Shown here one piece after another: positions 23,004 to 24,549 of a stretch of 24,549 bases of DNA. The notes beneath the pieces were generated by a model. That model worked only from the letters and a program-made list of their open reading frames with translations. It ran no database searches and was not told where the DNA came from. The position numbers and the translations under genes are program-made. Origin of the DNA: Gudongella sp034004165 (GTDB taxonomy: Bacteria > Bacillota > Clostridia > Tissierellales > Tissierellaceae); assembly GCA_034004165.1 (NCBI GenBank), contig JAVEXI010000027.1, forward strand, positions 1 to 24,549, written 5' to 3'. Position 1 is the first letter of the stretch; each line of letters begins with the position of its first letter.

Positions 23004-24215
23004 TTATTTTCTAAGTTCTTCTACAGCAGTCTGTAACTGATTATCTTCATCAAAGTAGTCAGGACCGATACCCTCAGCATCTTCATTAAGCTCCACAACT
23101 ACATCTGGTTCTATCCCTATCCCATGAATATTCTTGTCAGAAGGAGTAAAATATTCTGAAACAGTGACCTTAATTCCCGACCCATCAGATAATGGTTTTA
23201 GTCGCTGTACTACGCCTTTCCCAAAAGATGTAGTTCCAATAAGAAGTCCCCTGCTGTTGTCCTGTATCGCTCCAGCAAGTATTTCAGAAGCACTTGCACT
23301 TCCCCCATTTATCAAAATTGCTAAAGGAAGATCGACCATAGCCGCATTTGAATAAATGTAGTCCTTCCGTCCATATTTGTCTTCTGTATATACTATTGTT
23401 GCTTTACCGAGAAGCTCATCTGCAATATCAGTACTTACATTCATAAGCCCGCCAGGATTATTTCGAAGATCGATGATTAACCCCTTAATGTCACTTGATT
23501 GAAGTGCCTTTAAATGAGTTTTAAAATCATCATACGTAGGAACGTCAAATGAAGTTATTCTTATATATCCTATGTCATTATCCACAATTGCTGATTTAAC
23601 CGAGATAAGTTTTATCAGCTCTCTTGTAAGAGTTACATCAAATGTTTCACTGGAGCCTTCTAATTTTCTAAATATGGTAATGGTGACATCAGTATTGGGA
23701 ACTCCACGCATTTTGCTGACAGCTTCATCCATATTCTCAGCAAAATAATCTTCTCCATCTACGCTGATTATCTTATCTCCAGTTTTTATGCCTGCTCTTT
23801 CGCCTGGAGTGTCTTCAATGGGAGAAACTACAGTTATAAGATTGTCGTCTCCTGGGGTTACCATTATTCCTATTCCGCCATACTCACCTTCGGTTTCCAG
23901 GTTAAAATCTTCATATTCTTTTTTTGACATGTACACGGAGTAAGGATCGTTCAAAGCTGCAACCATACCTTTAATCTGACCCTCTCTAAGGGCGTCATCA
24001 TCTATTTCTCTAAGATACATATCATCTAAAGCTCTTCTTACTGTAACCAGCTTCTCGTTATCCTGATAGAGCTTGCTGAGCACAGTGTATTCTCCTTTTG
24101 GAATCAACACTTTGCCACCAGCCTGAATGGTAATAACGTTACCTAATAAAAACGAGAATGCATTTGTTAACAGCAAAAGTGCTACAAATAGCAATATTAT
24201 TCTCTTTTTATACAT
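23004..24215 (-). CDS. ctpA: C-terminal processing protease, S41 family
   Basis: A 403-residue CtpA/CtpB-type protease. It has an N-terminal membrane anchor or signal segment (about 5-30), a cap region, a PDZ domain (about 112-185, with GGIGIMV and GIKTGDKIISVDG) and the S41 catalytic core. The Ser/Lys pair fits S308 in GGSASASE and K333 in SFGKGVVQ, 25 residues apart as in Bacillus CtpB, with Q337 also present. It acts outside the membrane on C termini of target proteins, which in various bacteria include murein hydrolases. The ATG at 24215 follows GGGGTGA. It lies downstream of an M23 peptidase relic and its terminator, as in the usual ftsEX-M23-ctpA gene order. Confidence 0.95.
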   Translation of the reverse strand: MYKKRIILLFVALLLLTNAFSFLLGNVITIQAGGKVLIPKGEYTVLSKLYQDNEKLVTVRRALDDMYLREIDDDALREGQIKGMVAALNDPYSVYMSKKEYEDFNLETEGEYGGIGIMVTPGDDNLITVVSPIEDTPGERAGIKTGDKIISVDGEDYFAENMDEAVSKMRGVPNTDVTITIFRKLEGSSETFDVTLTRELIKLISVKSAIVDNDIGYIRITSFDVPTYDDFKTHLKALQSSDIKGLIIDLRNNPGGLMNVSTDIADELLGKATIVYTEDKYGRKDYIYSNAAMVDLPLAILINGGSASASEILAGAIQDNSRGLLIGTTSFGKGVVQRLKPLSDGSGIKVTVSEYFTPSDKNIHGIGIEPDVVVELNEDAEGIGPDYFDEDNQLQTAVEELRK

Positions 24216-24262
24216 TTACTCACCCCAGTTTCCTAATCTTATTCTCAAATGAACTAACTAAA

Positions 24263-24288
24263 ACAGGAGGAGAACTATCTCCTCCTGT
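24263..24288 (-). terminator. Intrinsic terminator after the M23 relic
   Basis: A perfect 11-bp stem ACAGGAGGAGA/TCTCCTCCTGT with a 4-nt loop, followed on the minus strand by TTTTAG. It separates the M23 remnant from ctpA. The stem resembles a ribosome site, but no start codon follows in either direction. Confidence 0.8.
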
Positions 24289-24319
24289 GAAAATCAATAA
24301 AAACCAAATAATAGCAATT

Positions 24320-24549
24320 TTATATTGTTCCGTTAAGCCATGGTATCGGATCTACATAAGCTCCATCTTTTCTGACCTCAAAGTGACAATGCGGTCCAGT
24401 GGAGTTTCCAGTACTGCCAATCTTAGCAATAGTATCTCCTCGTTTTCTGTTTTGTATCATTGTTCATATCTATCCACCTCTAGTATTGTGATATAATCAT
24501 TGTATACCATTTATCCCATTAGTAAAAGGTAAAAATCGCAATTACGTCA
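24320..24549 (-). pseudogene. Decayed M23 (LytM-type) murein endopeptidase, 3' part
   Basis: The last 46 codons (24460-24320) are a clear M23 C terminus: KRGDTIAKIGSTG, then STGPHCHFEVRKDG with the zinc-binding HxH, then VDPIPWL. Upstream this frame has TGA and TAG at once. Matching pieces continue in other frames: YNDYITI and DRYEQ in one (up to the TGA at 24459-24457), and DVIAIFTFY, a stop, then WDKWYT in another. In intact enzymes these lie in the order G-VIA...WYGNYITI-HG...V-RGD. So at least two frameshifts, a stop and a probable small deletion are present. The first metal-site half is missing or outside the window. Identity of the end is strong; the upstream pieces are less sure. It lies next to ctpA, a normal partner. 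Confidence 0.75.

Noticed and set aside
24465..24526. A promoter-like TTTACT-N16-TACAAT and a GAGGTGG ribosome site leading to a 14-codon ORF (24467-24423) ahead of the M23 fragment.
   Set aside because: The same bases read as displaced parts of an M23 domain (YNDYITI, WDKWYT), so a decayed coding sequence explains them better than a real promoter.

Overview
The window is one chromosomal stretch of a low-GC Gram-positive anaerobe, most like Clostridia/Tissierellia. The evidence is strong AGGAGG and GGTGAT ribosome sites, frequent TTG/GTG starts, a single-chain pyruvate:ferredoxin oxidoreductase, HPr kinase, the murB/PHP/rapZ/yvcK gene group and a Firmicute-type LexA (Cheo) box. No phage, insertion sequence, CRISPR, tRNA or rRNA is visible. 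Almost everything reads on the minus strand; only an M42 aminopeptidase (left) and an unrecognised lipoprotein (right) read on the plus strand.

Layout, right to left along the main direction of transcription. At the right edge is the 3' part of a decayed M23 murein peptidase (pseudogene) with its own terminator, then ctpA (S41 protease). A plus-strand beta-rich lipoprotein of unknown function converges on ctpA and diverges from uvrB-uvrA, whose promoter carries a clean LexA operator. Next is a polar amino acid ABC transporter (lipoprotein receptor, permease, ATPase). It is preceded by a good promoter and a roughly 130-nt leader that contains a 31-codon ORF with a strong ribosome site, two hairpins, a possible pseudoknot, and a hairpin spanning the leader stop codon and the edge of the next ribosome site. 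An intrinsic terminator between receptor and permease should lower expression of the distal genes. Then come a free-standing M24 Xaa-Pro aminopeptidase, the tightly packed uvrC-pspC-hprK unit, a monocistronic nifJ (PFOR) with its own promoter and terminator, and the murB-PHP-rapZ-yvcK operon. That operon ends at a terminator shared with the convergent M42 peptidase. A NUDIX hydrolase heads a unit that runs off the left edge.

The genes combine excision repair (uvrB-uvrA under SOS control, uvrC separate), cell envelope work (murB, rapZ, yvcK, ctpA, M23 relic, pspC), carbon regulation (hprK), anaerobic pyruvate oxidation (nifJ) and peptide/amino acid use (two peptidases, one ABC importer). The gene order is the familiar clostridial uvr-hprK-murB-rapZ-yvcK neighbourhood, but with insertions (transporter plus pepP between uvrA and uvrC; nifJ between hprK and murB) and without whiA after yvcK.

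The most interesting item is the structured leader and small ORF ahead of the amino acid transporter (16247-16365). Second is the multiply frameshifted M23 relic next to ctpA. All calls come from reading the sequence; no database search or folding program was run.
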